Assembly: GCF_014635545.1 (NCBI RefSeq)
Contig: NZ_BMDA01000001.1
Location: 1,318,739 to 1,382,738, forward strand
DNA from: Acinetobacter courvalinii
Lineage (GTDB): Bacteria > Pseudomonadota > Gammaproteobacteria > Pseudomonadales > Moraxellaceae
Length of the DNA: 64,000 nucleotides
Direction of reading: 5' to 3'
The position numbers and the translations under genes are program-made. Under the pieces are notes generated by a model. That model saw only the letters and a list, made by a program, of their open reading frames with translations. It made no database searches and was not told where the DNA came from. Below, one piece after another: positions 44,589 to 53,075 of this stretch. Numbering within the stretch: position 1 is the first letter of the stretch; each line of letters opens with the position of its first letter.

Positions 44589-45509
44589 ATGGCGCTTCGG
44601 CATTTCCTAACTTTACGTGACCTATCCACTCTAGAACTGCAACGCATTTTAGATCGTGCGCAAGAACTGAAACGCATGCAGCATAGTCATACGCTGTATC
44701 AGCCGTTTGCAGGTAAAGTTTTAGGAATGATTTTCGAGAAATCGAGTACCCGTACCCGTATTTCTTTTGAAGCAGGCATTTGCCAGTTTGGTGGTAGTGC
44801 AATCTTTCTTTCTCCACGTGATACACAATTAGGACGTGGTGAGCCAATTGAAGACTCGGCTCGTGTCATCTCAAGCATGCTGGACATTGTGATGATCCGT
44901 ACTTTCGGCCATGACATCGTCGAACGTTTTGCATCATATTCAAAAGTTCCTGTCATCAATGGTCTAACTGATGACCATCATCCTTGCCAGTTACTCGCAG
45001 ACTTGCAAACCTTCCAGGAACATCGTGGTCGCATCGAAGGCAAAACCGTTGCCTGGATTGGTGACGGCAACAATATGTGTAACTCATATATTGAAGCTGC
45101 ACATTTAATGGGTTTCAAACTTAAAATTGCTTCGCCTGAAGGCTATGAACCAAAACCTGAATTTTTAGCTGAATTTGCAGACTGTGTTGAAGTCTTCAAT
45201 AAAGCCGAAGATGCTGCTGTCAATGCCGACCTGATCGTGACCGATGTCTGGGCAAGCATGGGGCAGGAAGAAGAACAAAAGCTGCGTGAGAAAGCCTTCG
45301 CAGATTTTCAGGTCAATGAAAAACTGATGGACTTGGCACATCCTGACTGCCTGTTTATGCATTGCTTACCAGCGCATCGTGGTGAAGAAATTTCAGAAAA
45401 CATGCTGGATCACAAAAATGCTGTGGTTTGGGATGAAGCTGAAAACCGCTTACATGCACAAAAAGCATTGATGGAATTCTTACTCAATGAGAATCTCAAA
45501 AAAGATTAA
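44589..45509 (+). CDS. argF: Ornithine carbamoyltransferase
   Basis: A 306-residue transferase making citrulline in arginine synthesis. The carbamoyl-phosphate loop is [20 protein letters not shown] is the second carbamoyl-phosphate segment, [11 protein letters not shown] binds ornithine, and [12 protein letters not shown] contains the catalytic Cys. ATG 44589 follows GGGAG; the GTG four codons upstream is part of the palindromic leader. Biosynthetic rather than arc-operon context is supported by the lack of arcA/arcC neighbours. Confidence 0.95.
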   Translation: MALRHFLTLRDLSTLELQRILDRAQELKRMQHSHTLYQPFAGKVLGMIFEKSSTRTRISFEAGICQFGGSAIFLSPRDTQLGRGEPIEDSARVISSMLDIVMIRTFGHDIVERFASYSKVPVINGLTDDHHPCQLLADLQTFQEHRGRIEGKTVAWIGDGNNMCNSYIEAAHLMGFKLKIASPEGYEPKPEFLAEFADCVEVFNKAEDAAVNADLIVTDVWASMGQEEEQKLREKAFADFQVNEKLMDLAHPDCLFMHCLPAHRGEEISENMLDHKNAVVWDEAENRLHAQKALMEFLLNENLKKD

Positions 45510-45517
45510 GTCATCCC

Positions 45518-45544
45518 AAAACAGCATCAAATGATGCTGTTTTT
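45518..45544 (+). terminator. Terminator of argF
   Basis: AAAACAGCAT (45518-45527) pairs with ATGCTGTTTT (45534-45543) and runs into T5, 9 bp after the argF stop. Confidence 0.9.
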
Positions 45545-45654
45545 ATTTATGTATTCCAAATTGAACAGTAAAATAAAAACAATTATAGTAGGCTAAGCCT
45601 TTTAGAATAAGTTTCTCATCATATGAGAACCTCACTCAATACACAGCGGACGTC

Positions 45655-46179
45655 ATGACTTCACTCGAACAAGCATTATCTCAAATACCAAGTTTCTCTT
45701 TGGTGCATGAGCATCTGTTTAGCTCAGCTCAACCATCGGCTGAACAACTGCAACAGATCAAGGAATATGGTTGCAGTACGGTCATTAACCTTGCAACCAG
45801 CAAATCAGAAAATTACTTGGCCAAACAGGATCAAATCTGTCTGGATTTAGGCCTGAACTATATTCACATCCCGATTGACTGGGATATGCCCTGCTCTGAA
45901 CAATGCTTACTGATTCTGGACCTGATTGACCATCTCGTTCAAAACGAGATCGTCTGGCTGCATTGTGCTAAAAACAAGCGGGTCAGTAGCTTGATGTATT
46001 TATATCGCCAGTTTTATATGAATGTGGATCTGCCTAGCGCGCAAGAATTACTTCACCAGATCTGGGAGCCGAACGAGACCTGGACTGGACTCATTCATAG
46101 TCTGACTTTACAACTGCAAGGCCGTAAAGCAACACAAGAATTAGAACAGTCACTCATCAATAGTAATCATTTTGCCTGA
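45655..46179 (+). CDS. Protein tyrosine phosphatase-like protein with a shortened P-loop
   Basis: A 174-residue protein with the dual-specificity phosphatase layout: EYGCSTVINLATSKSE (strand and loop), YIHIPIDWDMP at the general-acid position, and the P-loop IVWLHCAKNKRVSSLMYLYR. His103-Cys104 are followed by Arg109, giving C-x4-R rather than the canonical C-x5-R. I believe a bacterial subgroup with HCxxNxRxS shares this, so it may be a family trait. Activity and substrate are unknown. Its 3' end overlaps the convergent ispF by 13 bp. Confidence 0.75.
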   Translation: MTSLEQALSQIPSFSLVHEHLFSSAQPSAEQLQQIKEYGCSTVINLATSKSENYLAKQDQICLDLGLNYIHIPIDWDMPCSEQCLLILDLIDHLVQNEIVWLHCAKNKRVSSLMYLYRQFYMNVDLPSAQELLHQIWEPNETWTGLIHSLTLQLQGRKATQELEQSLINSNHFA

Positions 46180-46658
46180 TGTGAAACCAATACGGTTGCC
46201 GTTGCCAAGATGCCTTCCTGACGGCCGGTAAACCCAAGTTTCTCTGTGGTTGTGGCTTTAATACTGATTTGAGTCACATCCACTTTTAATACATCTGCAA
46301 TACTTTGACGCATTTCCAGATTATGTTTCGCTAACTTTGGACGTTCACAAGCCACTGTAATATCTGCATTATTGAGATGATAACCACGATCTAAAATCAG
46401 CTGGTATACATGTTTCAGCAACAGACGACTGTCTGCACCTTTATATTCTGGATCTGTATCTGGAAAATGCTGTCCGATATCCCCGAGTGCTAAAGCACCC
46501 AGTAAAGCATCACTCAACGCATGCAATACCACATCTCCATCTGAATGCGCTTTTAAACCATGCGTATGCGGAATTTTAACCCCCGCCAAAGTAACAAAGT
46601 CACCGTCTTCAAATGCATGTACATCAATCCCTTGTCCAATACGGATTTGAGCAACCAT
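46167..46658 (-). CDS. ispF: 2-C-methyl-D-erythritol 2,4-cyclodiphosphate synthase
   Basis: A 163-residue trimeric Zn enzyme of non-mevalonate isoprenoid synthesis. IRIGQGIDVHAF and AHSDGDVVLHALSDALLGA contain the metal-binding Asp/His residues, and IGQHFPDTDPEYKGADS and IKATTTEKLGFTGR complete the site. ispD, its frequent partner, is not adjacent. It converges with the phosphatase-like gene. Confidence 0.96.
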   Translation of the reverse strand: MVAQIRIGQGIDVHAFEDGDFVTLAGVKIPHTHGLKAHSDGDVVLHALSDALLGALALGDIGQHFPDTDPEYKGADSRLLLKHVYQLILDRGYHLNNADITVACERPKLAKHNLEMRQSIADVLKVDVTQISIKATTTEKLGFTGRQEGILATATVLVSHQAK

Positions 46659-46756
46659 ATGATTTTCCTTTTACAATATACCGAACTAATCTTGTATTCA
46701 GGCTTTCTATTTCGCTATAGTACGTTGAGCAAATTAGACTGAAAGTATAAGTGATT

Positions 46757-47404
46757 ATGCTGTTTAACACTGTAAGAAATCAATTAAAGAAATCTGGTTA
46801 TATCATCACATTGAGTTGTTTTTGCTCAACATTTGCCTATGCGGAATCTATTGACTGCAATAGCGCTGCTTTGCAAGCACAAAAAATATGCACCAAGCAA
46901 TACAAAGAACAGCGCCAAAAGCTGAATAGCAAATTCTTAACGGCGTATCTGGTGACGGATGCGCCTCTGCAATTGTTACATGATACACAGACCCAGTGGC
47001 TCACCCAGATTCAGCAATGCAAAAGCAAAGCCTGCTATGAACAGCAATTTGAGGTGCGTCTGGATGACCTGAATTTTTATACCTCGATGAACCAGACCCT
47101 GACCCAACATTATTTAAAATATGAACATGGCAAAATCGCAGCTCAACCTGTTCATCTGCAAATTCATCAACTGGATAAAGACAAGTTAAAAATTGAAGGC
47201 ATCACTTACCGCAATCCGAATAACCGACCAGAAACTCAAACCTTATCATTACTTGCTTATAGCACGACAGAACAACGCAATCAGATCACCGATAATGAAA
47301 AAAAGTGCCAATATCAGTTTGATTTTCAAAAAGCATTACTGGTGATCAAATCTACGCAAAAAGGCTGTGAACGTTTTACCGGGATTTACCGTCCTTACGA
47401 CTAA
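46757..47404 (+). CDS. Secreted hypothetical protein, possibly LprI/DUF1311-like
   Basis: About 215 residues starting at ATG 46757; a GTG two codons upstream is possible. The N-terminus is a signal peptide (NQLKKSGYIITLSCFCSTFAYA-ES), so it is periplasmic or surface exposed. The Cys-containing stretch CNSAALQAQKICTKQY...LTQIQQCKSKACYEQQFEVRLDDL resembles the LprI/DUF1311 fold of lysozyme-inhibitor-like proteins. The C-terminal half (about 115-215) has two more Cys and no recognised domain. Function unknown. Confidence 0.6.
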   Translation: MLFNTVRNQLKKSGYIITLSCFCSTFAYAESIDCNSAALQAQKICTKQYKEQRQKLNSKFLTAYLVTDAPLQLLHDTQTQWLTQIQQCKSKACYEQQFEVRLDDLNFYTSMNQTLTQHYLKYEHGKIAAQPVHLQIHQLDKDKLKIEGITYRNPNNRPETQTLSLLAYSTTEQRNQITDNEKKCQYQFDFQKALLVIKSTQKGCERFTGIYRPYD

Positions 47405-47420
47405 GCTATCAACCGTTTAG

Positions 47421-47450
47421 AAAAAGCCGATGTGATCACACCAGCTTTTT
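47421..47450. terminator. Bidirectional terminator between the secreted protein gene and dadA
   Basis: AAAAAGC (47421-47427) and GCTTTTT (47444-47450) enclose the perfect palindrome TGTGATCACA (47431-47440). The A and T runs suit both converging transcripts. Confidence 0.8.
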
Positions 47451-47455
47451 TAGTT

Positions 47456-48700
47456 TTAGCTTGGAAATTTTTGCGCAATTTCCTGACTGATCAGCACTGC
47501 CGTTGCAGCCGATAAGGTCCAGCCTAAATGCCCATGTCCGGTATTATAAAATACACGTGGTTGTTTGCCTTGTTTAACCACAGGCAACATATTCGGCATC
47601 ATTGGACGTAATCCTGCCCATGGCACCACATGTTCAGTCGAAATATCAAAATTCTGGTTGACCCAGTTAATCAGCGGTTGAATACGGTCAGCACGAATAT
47701 CACGATTATAACCGTTAAACTCAGCTGTTCCCGCAACCCGTAAGCGATCTGCACCTAAGCGCGAGGTAACAATTTTTGCACTCTCATCGAGTAGGCTGAC
47801 CCAAGGTGCATTATTGACACTACGCTCATCTTTAAGCTGCACTGTAATCGAGTAACCCTTTACCGGATAGACGTTGACACTATCGCCTAACATATCTGCC
47901 AATTGATAACTGCCAACTCCACCACAGACCAGTACCACATCTGCAATAATTTCGGTAATCCCATCCGCAGTTGGATTTACATTTTCTGAACTGTTCTTGC
48001 AGTGAACAATTGCCTTATCTTGATTGAATTGGATATCAACCACATCCAGGCCAAAACAATACTTTGCCCCATATTGTTGCGTCCGTTCTGCCAGCCCCAC
48101 GGAATATTTATGAATATCTCCTGTTGCATCCCCCGCGGTATAATAACCACCGAAATAGTCACCTGTTAAAGTCGGTTCAATCGCCTTCATTTCATCAGGG
48201 GTAATCGCATTACGCTCCAGTTTACCCTCAACCAGCACATCATTGACCTTCTTGGCAATCTCATAGTCTTCTCTGGTGTGATACATATGTAAAATGCCAC
48301 GCTTTTCCAGATCAAAAGACAGACTTTCTTTTTCAGCCACTTCAAATAGACGTTGTCGGGCTAACAATGCTAAACGCACGGTTTCAATGGTATTGGCTTT
48401 GTAATTTTTGATATGGGTTAAAAACTCAATCAACCAGCGATATTTATGGGCGCTAAAGGATGGGTTGAGCAATAACGGTGCATCTTTTTTACTCATCCAT
48501 TTAATGCCTTTTAGCACTGTGGCTTTCTGGTTCCAGACTTCTGCATTACAGGCAGACAATTGTCCACCATTGGCAAATGAAGTTTCCATGGCTGGAAAAA
48601 GATGACGATCGATCACCGTCACTTCATAGCCCAGTTTAATTAATTCATAAGCAGACGTTACACCCGTAATCCCCGCACCAATTACAACAACATGTGGCAT
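47456..48700 (-). CDS. dadA: D-amino acid dehydrogenase (DadA family)
   Basis: A 414-residue FAD-dependent oxidoreductase that deaminates D-amino acids (possibly glycine) to keto acids, passing electrons to the respiratory chain. The FAD motif is VVIGAGITGVTSAYELIKLGYEVTVIDR. FANGGQLSACNAEVWN and the C-terminal GLRPMMPNMLPVV and NTGHGHLGWTLSAATA are DadA signatures. ATG 48700 follows GGGAG. Upstream on the same strand is a tandem glycine riboswitch, so expression should respond to glycine. That makes glycine or a glycine-linked amino acid a likely substrate, which is inference. Confidence 0.92.
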   Translation of the reverse strand: MPHVVVIGAGITGVTSAYELIKLGYEVTVIDRHLFPAMETSFANGGQLSACNAEVWNQKATVLKGIKWMSKKDAPLLLNPSFSAHKYRWLIEFLTHIKNYKANTIETVRLALLARQRLFEVAEKESLSFDLEKRGILHMYHTREDYEIAKKVNDVLVEGKLERNAITPDEMKAIEPTLTGDYFGGYYTAGDATGDIHKYSVGLAERTQQYGAKYCFGLDVVDIQFNQDKAIVHCKNSSENVNPTADGITEIIADVVLVCGGVGSYQLADMLGDSVNVYPVKGYSITVQLKDERSVNNAPWVSLLDESAKIVTSRLGADRLRVAGTAEFNGYNRDIRADRIQPLINWVNQNFDISTEHVVPWAGLRPMMPNMLPVVKQGKQPRVFYNTGHGHLGWTLSAATAVLISQEIAQKFPS

Positions 48701-48711
48701 AGCAAACTCCC

Positions 48712-48730
48712 TGAAATGCATAACATTTCA
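48712..48730 (-). promoter_or_regulatory. Hairpin next to the dadA ribosome-binding site
   Basis: On the minus strand TGAAATG (48724-48730) and CATTTCA (48712-48718) form a 7-bp stem directly before GGGAG of dadA and after the second glycine aptamer. It could be part of the riboswitch expression platform acting on translation. Confidence 0.45.
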
Positions 48731-48740
48731 TAATGCTTAG

Positions 48741-48960
48741 CCCCATCTGTCATGGTACCTGAGAGTTTCGGCAGATGATTACCAATTAATCATGAAGCCT
48801 TCCCCTTCGGTGAGTGTTTATCGTAGAAGAAATTAGTCCTGTGTTCCTACAAATTGAGCACTGCTCTCCAGATTTTATGTCTATTATTACAGTCCTTCTG
48901 CCTGAGAGTTTCCGGGGTCGTTGCTCCTTCGGCGAGTTCATTGAAGAACTTCTCTCCCGC
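48741..48960 (-). ncRNA. Tandem glycine riboswitch upstream of dadA
   Basis: Read on the minus strand, aptamer 1 (48960 to about 48889) runs GCGGGAGAG ... CGCCGAAGGAGCAA ... CCCGGAAACTCTCAGGC ... AGGACTGT. After a short AT-rich linker, aptamer 2 (48869 to about 48741) repeats GGAGAG ... CACCGAAGGGG ... GCCGAAACTCTCAGG ... GACAGA. These are the conserved blocks of the glycine (gcvT-type) riboswitch in its cooperative two-aptamer form. It ends about 40 bp before dadA and points at it. The gap between it and the 49107 gene contains only AT-rich sequence that should hold the promoter. Confidence 0.93.
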
Positions 48961-49076
48961 AATAATATTTATATTCCTATAAGCAATATATATGCCGCTC
49001 CAAAATACGCACACTAAAATCTTGTAAATGTTTGTAGATCAAGATTTATACGTCTGCATTTATTCATCGAGTATAA

Positions 49077-49101
49077 AAAAGCAGACTCGAAGTCTGCTTT
49101 T
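49077..49101 (-). terminator. Terminator of the 49107 gene
   Basis: AAAAGCAGACT (49077-49087) and AGTCTGCTTTT (49091-49101) are perfect inverted copies around a 3-nt loop, with further A residues on the left that become T on the minus strand. It directly follows the stop of the hypothetical gene. Confidence 0.88.
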
Positions 49102-49106
49102 AAATC

Positions 49107-49598
49107 TTAGAATTTACATTGCAAAATTTGCTCGGAGAATTGACCTTTCCAAAGTTCGCGCAATGTTGGCAAATAGAATTTTTCACCGATCATCACCAGT
49201 TCAGCATCAATCAAGGCATGAATCTCATGCATTAGCACATAATCCAGTGCAATTAAAGACAATTGAGGTTGTGTCTGGGCAATCTGCTTACGCTTAACTT
49301 GTGCTTTTTTCACCAGCTCATTGGCAAAATTCTTATCTTTATAGGTGGTAATTGCACTCAAACGAAGCTCAATCACACCCCAACCTTCCAGTAACTTTTT
49401 AAACACGTCAAAATCTTTTGAGGTTGCTTCCCAGGTTACATTTTCTAGATTATTGTCTTCTGGCAATACCGGTAATAGTAAATCAGCGGTACTTGGAAAA
49501 ATTTTCTTTAAATTCAACAGAAACTTAACAGGATTTTCATTGGGTAAATCAGAAAATTGGATGTTGGTTTTAGTATCCGTTAAATAAATATTGAGCAT
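49107..49598 (-). CDS. Hypothetical protein, unrecognised
   Basis: About 163 residues if started at ATG 49598 (MLNIYLTDTKTN), or 185 from ATG 49664. It is soluble with no signal peptide. It has an alternating beta/alpha look: NIYLTDTK, a Leu-rich helix VKFLLNLKKIF, LPVLPEDNNLENVTWEATS, then a long helical second half (ANELVKKAQVKRKQIAQ, IALDYVLMHEIHALIDAELVMIG). I do not recognise a family. ATG 49664 has AAGGA at good spacing, but that sequence is part of the fumC terminator, so the start is uncertain. Own terminator at 49077-49101. Confidence 0.55.
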   Translation of the reverse strand: MLNIYLTDTKTNIQFSDLPNENPVKFLLNLKKIFPSTADLLLPVLPEDNNLENVTWEATSKDFDVFKKLLEGWGVIELRLSAITTYKDKNFANELVKKAQVKRKQIAQTQPQLSLIALDYVLMHEIHALIDAELVMIGEKFYLPTLRELWKGQFSEQILQCKF

Positions 49599-49664
49599 AA
49601 TGAAGCAACAGTCAGATAAATCAAAACTGTATTGTACGCAGTTCAGTTTATAAAAACTACTCAT

Positions 49665-49697
49665 AAAAAAATCCTTCCACGAGCAGAAGGATTTTTT
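49665..49697 (-). terminator. Terminator of fumC
   Basis: AAAAAATCCTT (49666-49676) and AAGGATTTTTT (49687-49697) form an 11-bp stem around a 10-nt loop, with one more A at 49665 giving a T7 run on the minus strand. It lies 21 bp after the fumC stop. An ATG of the downstream hypothetical gene starts immediately after the T run. Confidence 0.88.
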
Positions 49698-49717
49698 ATC
49701 TTATTGATTAAAGATTT

Positions 49718-51112
49718 TTATTTACTATTTGGAGAAACCATATTTTCAGGTTTAACCACTTCATCAAATTGTTCTGCCGTGACCAAACCCAGCTCCACAG
49801 CAACCTGTTTCAAGGTTTTATTTTCCTTATAAGCGGTTTTCGCCACTTTGGCAGAGTTCTCATAACCGATCACAGGATTTAGCGCAGTCACCAGCATCAA
49901 AGAGTTATGTAAGAAGTGATCAATCTTGTCGCGATTCGGTTCAATTCCCACTGCACAGTGATCATTAAAGCTATTACATGCATCGCCCAGCAACTGAATC
50001 GATTGCAATAAGTTATAAGCAATCACGGGCATAAACACATTCAGCTCGAAGTTGCCAGATGCACCCGCAACGTTAATAGTGGTGTCATTTCCTAAAACTT
50101 GAGCAACCACCATGGTCATGGCTTCACTCTGGGTGGGATTGACTTTACCCGGCATGATACTTGAGCCCGGTTCGTTCTCAGGTATACGGATTTCACCAAA
50201 ACCACAACGTGGCCCACTCGCTAACCAGCGAATATCATTGGCGATCTTATTTAAACTTGCAGCCAAGGTTTTCAATGCACCCGATGCAAATACCGCTGCA
50301 TCACGGCCAGCCAAAGCTTCAAACTTGTTTGGCGCGGTCACAAACGGCAGACCCGTCAAGATGGCCAATTGCTCAGCCGCTTTCACCGCATAATCAGGAT
50401 GAGCATTTAAACCGGTTCCAACTGCGGTACCGCCTAAAGGCAACTCGTACAGTCCAGCCAATGCTTGTTGCAAGCGTTTTAAACCATGTTCCAGTTGCGA
50501 TACATAGCCGCTAAACTCTTGACCCAAAGTTAAAGGCGTTGCGTCTTGTAAATGCGTACGACCAATTTTGACAATGTCATCAAATTCTTCTGATTTGCGC
50601 TGTAAGGTCTGTTTCAACTTTTCAACCGCAGGAATCAGGAGTTCATTGATTTGCAGACTGGCAGCAACATGAATCGCGGTCGGAAAAGAGTCATTGGTTG
50701 ATTGTGCGCGATTGACATGATCATTCGGATGAACGGGTTTTTGTGCACCCAATACCTGTCCTAATTTCTGGTTGGCAATATTGGCAATCACTTCATTGCA
50801 ATTCATATTGCTTTGCGTACCCGAACCGGTTTGCCAGACTACCAGTGGAAATTGTGAATCCCACTGCCCAGCAATTACTTCTTCAGCAGCACCGACAATA
50901 TATTGGCTTAAATCTTCAGGAAGTTGTTTTAATTCAGCATTGGTGATCGCGGCCGCTTTTTTGACCAAGCCCATCGCACGAATCATCGGACGTGGCAAAC
51001 GCTCCTGACCAATCTTAAAGTTCTGTAAACTTCTTTGCGTCTGCGCACCCCACAAGGCTTCGTTCGGGACCTCGATTTCACCCATGGTGTCGTGTTCAAT
51101 TCGCATTTGCAT
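49718..51112 (-). CDS. fumC: Class II fumarate hydratase
   Basis: A 464-residue iron-independent fumarase converting fumarate to malate in the TCA cycle. [35 protein letters not shown] and the superfamily signature [15 protein letters not shown] with its catalytic Ser are all present. ATG 51112 follows GAGG. A Fur-like site overlaps a plausible promoter upstream, which fits induction of an iron-free fumarase when iron is scarce. Confidence 0.95.
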   Translation of the reverse strand: MQMRIEHDTMGEIEVPNEALWGAQTQRSLQNFKIGQERLPRPMIRAMGLVKKAAAITNAELKQLPEDLSQYIVGAAEEVIAGQWDSQFPLVVWQTGSGTQSNMNCNEVIANIANQKLGQVLGAQKPVHPNDHVNRAQSTNDSFPTAIHVAASLQINELLIPAVEKLKQTLQRKSEEFDDIVKIGRTHLQDATPLTLGQEFSGYVSQLEHGLKRLQQALAGLYELPLGGTAVGTGLNAHPDYAVKAAEQLAILTGLPFVTAPNKFEALAGRDAAVFASGALKTLAASLNKIANDIRWLASGPRCGFGEIRIPENEPGSSIMPGKVNPTQSEAMTMVVAQVLGNDTTINVAGASGNFELNVFMPVIAYNLLQSIQLLGDACNSFNDHCAVGIEPNRDKIDHFLHNSLMLVTALNPVIGYENSAKVAKTAYKENKTLKQVAVELGLVTAEQFDEVVKPENMVSPNSK

Positions 51113-51183
51113 AAACAACCTCTGCTCTATCTGGTTAAAATTTTCACGGGCTGAAGCAAAGTAATGCTTTGGCTGGTCAGCTT

Positions 51184-51226
51184 ATCCTAATCAAACCAGT
51201 CAAATATGTAAATAAGAATCATTATC
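51184..51226 (-). promoter_or_regulatory. fumC promoter overlapped by a Fur-box-like sequence
   Basis: On the minus strand TTTACA (51207-51212) and TAGGAT (51184-51189) are spaced by 17 bp. The 19-mer at 51208-51226 matches the Fur consensus GATAATGATAATCATTATC at 15 of 19 positions and covers the -35, a typical repressor position. Confidence 0.55.
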
Positions 51227-52234
51227 TTAATTACCTTTCAGAGTATTCAGATAAAAACGCCATTCATCTTCAATCATTTGTGCCAAAGACCGTTTCGGTG
51301 TCCAGTTTAAAATACGCTGTGCCTTTTCAATATTGGCACCCAGCTGAGCTAATTCATCATGTTGATAGATTGCAGGCTGTATACGGACCTCAGCCTGAGT
51401 GACCGTGAAAATTTCGTCTAGCAAACGTTGAATTGAGGTCAGTTGTGTATGCGCAATATTGAATGATTCCAGGCATCCAGACTGAGCTTTTAGCCAATTC
51501 AAGGTCATTAAAATCGCATCACACGCATCCAGAACATGTAAGAAGCTACGTTCAACCGTGCCATCCTGCGTTTGAGCCTGATTTTGCAGTTCAATACAAT
51601 CACGTTGCAAAGCAGCCACCTGTAGCGCCAAAGGTACAATATTTTTAGGTAACTGGGTGACATACTCCCCTAGAACGCCGTGCTCGAATGCACCCACGAT
51701 ATTAGATAAACGTAGATTGACGATCTTCCATTCAGGATCGACCTTATAGGTATCCGCGATAATATCTTCGACCATTTGCTGTGAGCGGATATAAGGATTG
51801 GCAGAGTTATAATTAAATGCTGTTTCTTCTGAAAGTGCTGGATCAGACTGACCATAGACGGCTAGACTGGAAAGATTGACTAACTGTCTCACCCCCATCC
51901 GTTGCATCGCACGTAATAAGCTCATGATACTACTGACATTATCATTATAATATTCGAGTGGTTTTAAAGTAGATTCTTCCAAAGACTTAAAACTTGCCGT
52001 ATGAATGACGGTATCAATTGAATATTGTTCAAATACTTTATTTAATGCAGGCGTATTCCGTACATCCAGTTTCGCAAAAGGAATATACATGCCTGAAATA
52101 TACTCCAGACGTTCCAGAGTTTGTAAAGTTGAGTTAGCCAGGTTATCAACAATGACAATCTCTTGCCCATGAGCCAATAAACTCAAGGCAATATGTGAAC
52201 CGATAAAGCCTAAACCACCTGTCACCAAAATCAT
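51227..52234 (-). CDS. GalE-like NAD-dependent epimerase/dehydratase lacking the catalytic Lys
   Basis: A 335-residue extended short-chain dehydrogenase. The NAD motif is VTGGLGFIGSHIA. IHTASFKSLEESTLKPLEYYNDNV and NLSSLAVYGQ align with UDP-glucose 4-epimerase. The catalytic Tyr148 sits in NPYIRSQQMVED, where the expected YxxxK Lys is Gln152 (codon CAG). The Ser/Thr-Tyr part is intact, but proton relay and cofactor positioning should be impaired, so it may bind a nucleotide sugar or have another reaction. It stands alone between fumC and tusD with its own AAGG ribosome-binding site. It is not next to a capsule locus. Confidence 0.8.
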   Translation of the reverse strand: MILVTGGLGFIGSHIALSLLAHGQEIVIVDNLANSTLQTLERLEYISGMYIPFAKLDVRNTPALNKVFEQYSIDTVIHTASFKSLEESTLKPLEYYNDNVSSIMSLLRAMQRMGVRQLVNLSSLAVYGQSDPALSEETAFNYNSANPYIRSQQMVEDIIADTYKVDPEWKIVNLRLSNIVGAFEHGVLGEYVTQLPKNIVPLALQVAALQRDCIELQNQAQTQDGTVERSFLHVLDACDAILMTLNWLKAQSGCLESFNIAHTQLTSIQRLLDEIFTVTQAEVRIQPAIYQHDELAQLGANIEKAQRILNWTPKRSLAQMIEDEWRFYLNTLKGN

Positions 52235-52301
52235 TGTATACTTACCTTCTTTTTAATCTGTCCATCATCATTTTGCCTACTATGACCATAGTGAATGTTC
52301 A

Positions 52302-52670
52302 ATGAGTACACTACTGTTAATTACTTCTCCGCCTACGTCTGTGATTGCATGGCATGCATTCGGTTTAGCCCAAGCATTACAAAATAAGCATGAGGATTTT
52401 CGTGTTTTCTTTTACCAAGACGGTGTTCACGTTGCGAATGATTTACAGTGGTTTCCTGATGATCAACGCAACCTGAAACAGGAATGGCAAAAACTGAGCA
52501 TTCGACTCCCTGTCTGTGTCAGTGCTGCCCTTGCTCGGGGTATCACTGATGCTGGCAATGCACAGCGTCATTCACTTCAACATCACAACTTGGCACAAGG
52601 TTTTGAGCTGGTTGGGCTTGGAGAGCTTGCTGATGCAGTGCAAAGCTGTTCTCGTTTAATTCAATTTTAA
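52302..52670 (+). CDS. tusD: Sulfur relay protein TusD-like (DsrE family)
   Basis: A 122-residue DsrE-family protein carrying persulfide in the TusBCD complex, which hands sulfur to TusE and MnmA for 2-thiouridine in tRNA wobble positions. Cys72 in LPVCVSAALARGITD is at the conserved sulfur-carrying position. DFRVFFYQDGVHVAN is the family core. It heads tusD-C-B-E on the plus strand. Confidence 0.88.
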   Translation: MSTLLLITSPPTSVIAWHAFGLAQALQNKHEDFRVFFYQDGVHVANDLQWFPDDQRNLKQEWQKLSIRLPVCVSAALARGITDAGNAQRHSLQHHNLAQGFELVGLGELADAVQSCSRLIQF

Positions 52671-52713
52671 TTTAAGTTCTTTAATAGAGTGTTGCTTTAA
52701 AAAGGTAAATTGT

Positions 52714-53064
52714 GTGAAATCTGTACTTGTCATCCTAACGCAGCCTAATTTAACGAATTTGCAGACCAATGAAAGTCTGTCTGCAACTATGGTTTTAGCA
52801 ACCTTTGGTATTTCTGTCAAAGTATTATTAAGAGATGCCGGATTGAGTTTATTGAATAATAAATTAGAATTTGACCAGCTCAAACACGCCTTTAAAATCG
52901 CCGCCAACATGGTCGACAGTTTTGAATTCTATGATTTAACCCCAATTTTGGTTGAATATAAAAATCAACAACTTAGCATCATAGAAAACACCGATCAGGA
53001 AATTGAATTTATCAATATGAGCCCTGAATTCATCCATTCTTTTGATCATGTCTTGTATTGGTAA
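52714..53064 (+). CDS. tusC: Sulfur relay protein TusC-like
   Basis: A 116-residue DsrF/TusC-type subunit (ESLSATMVLATFGISVKVLLRDAG), the second component of the heterohexameric TusBCD complex. It probably begins at GTG 52714 behind AAGG. It is divergent from enteric TusC and identified mainly by position and fold pattern. Confidence 0.75.
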   Translation: MKSVLVILTQPNLTNLQTNESLSATMVLATFGISVKVLLRDAGLSLLNNKLEFDQLKHAFKIAANMVDSFEFYDLTPILVEYKNQQLSIIENTDQEIEFINMSPEFIHSFDHVLYW

Positions 53065-53075
53065 GGACTTTTACT

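Noticed and set aside
48814-49017. Plus-strand reading frame of 67 codons inside the dadA leader
   Set aside because: It lies across the conserved minus-strand glycine riboswitch blocks; the RNA structure explains the sequence and the translated product resembles nothing.
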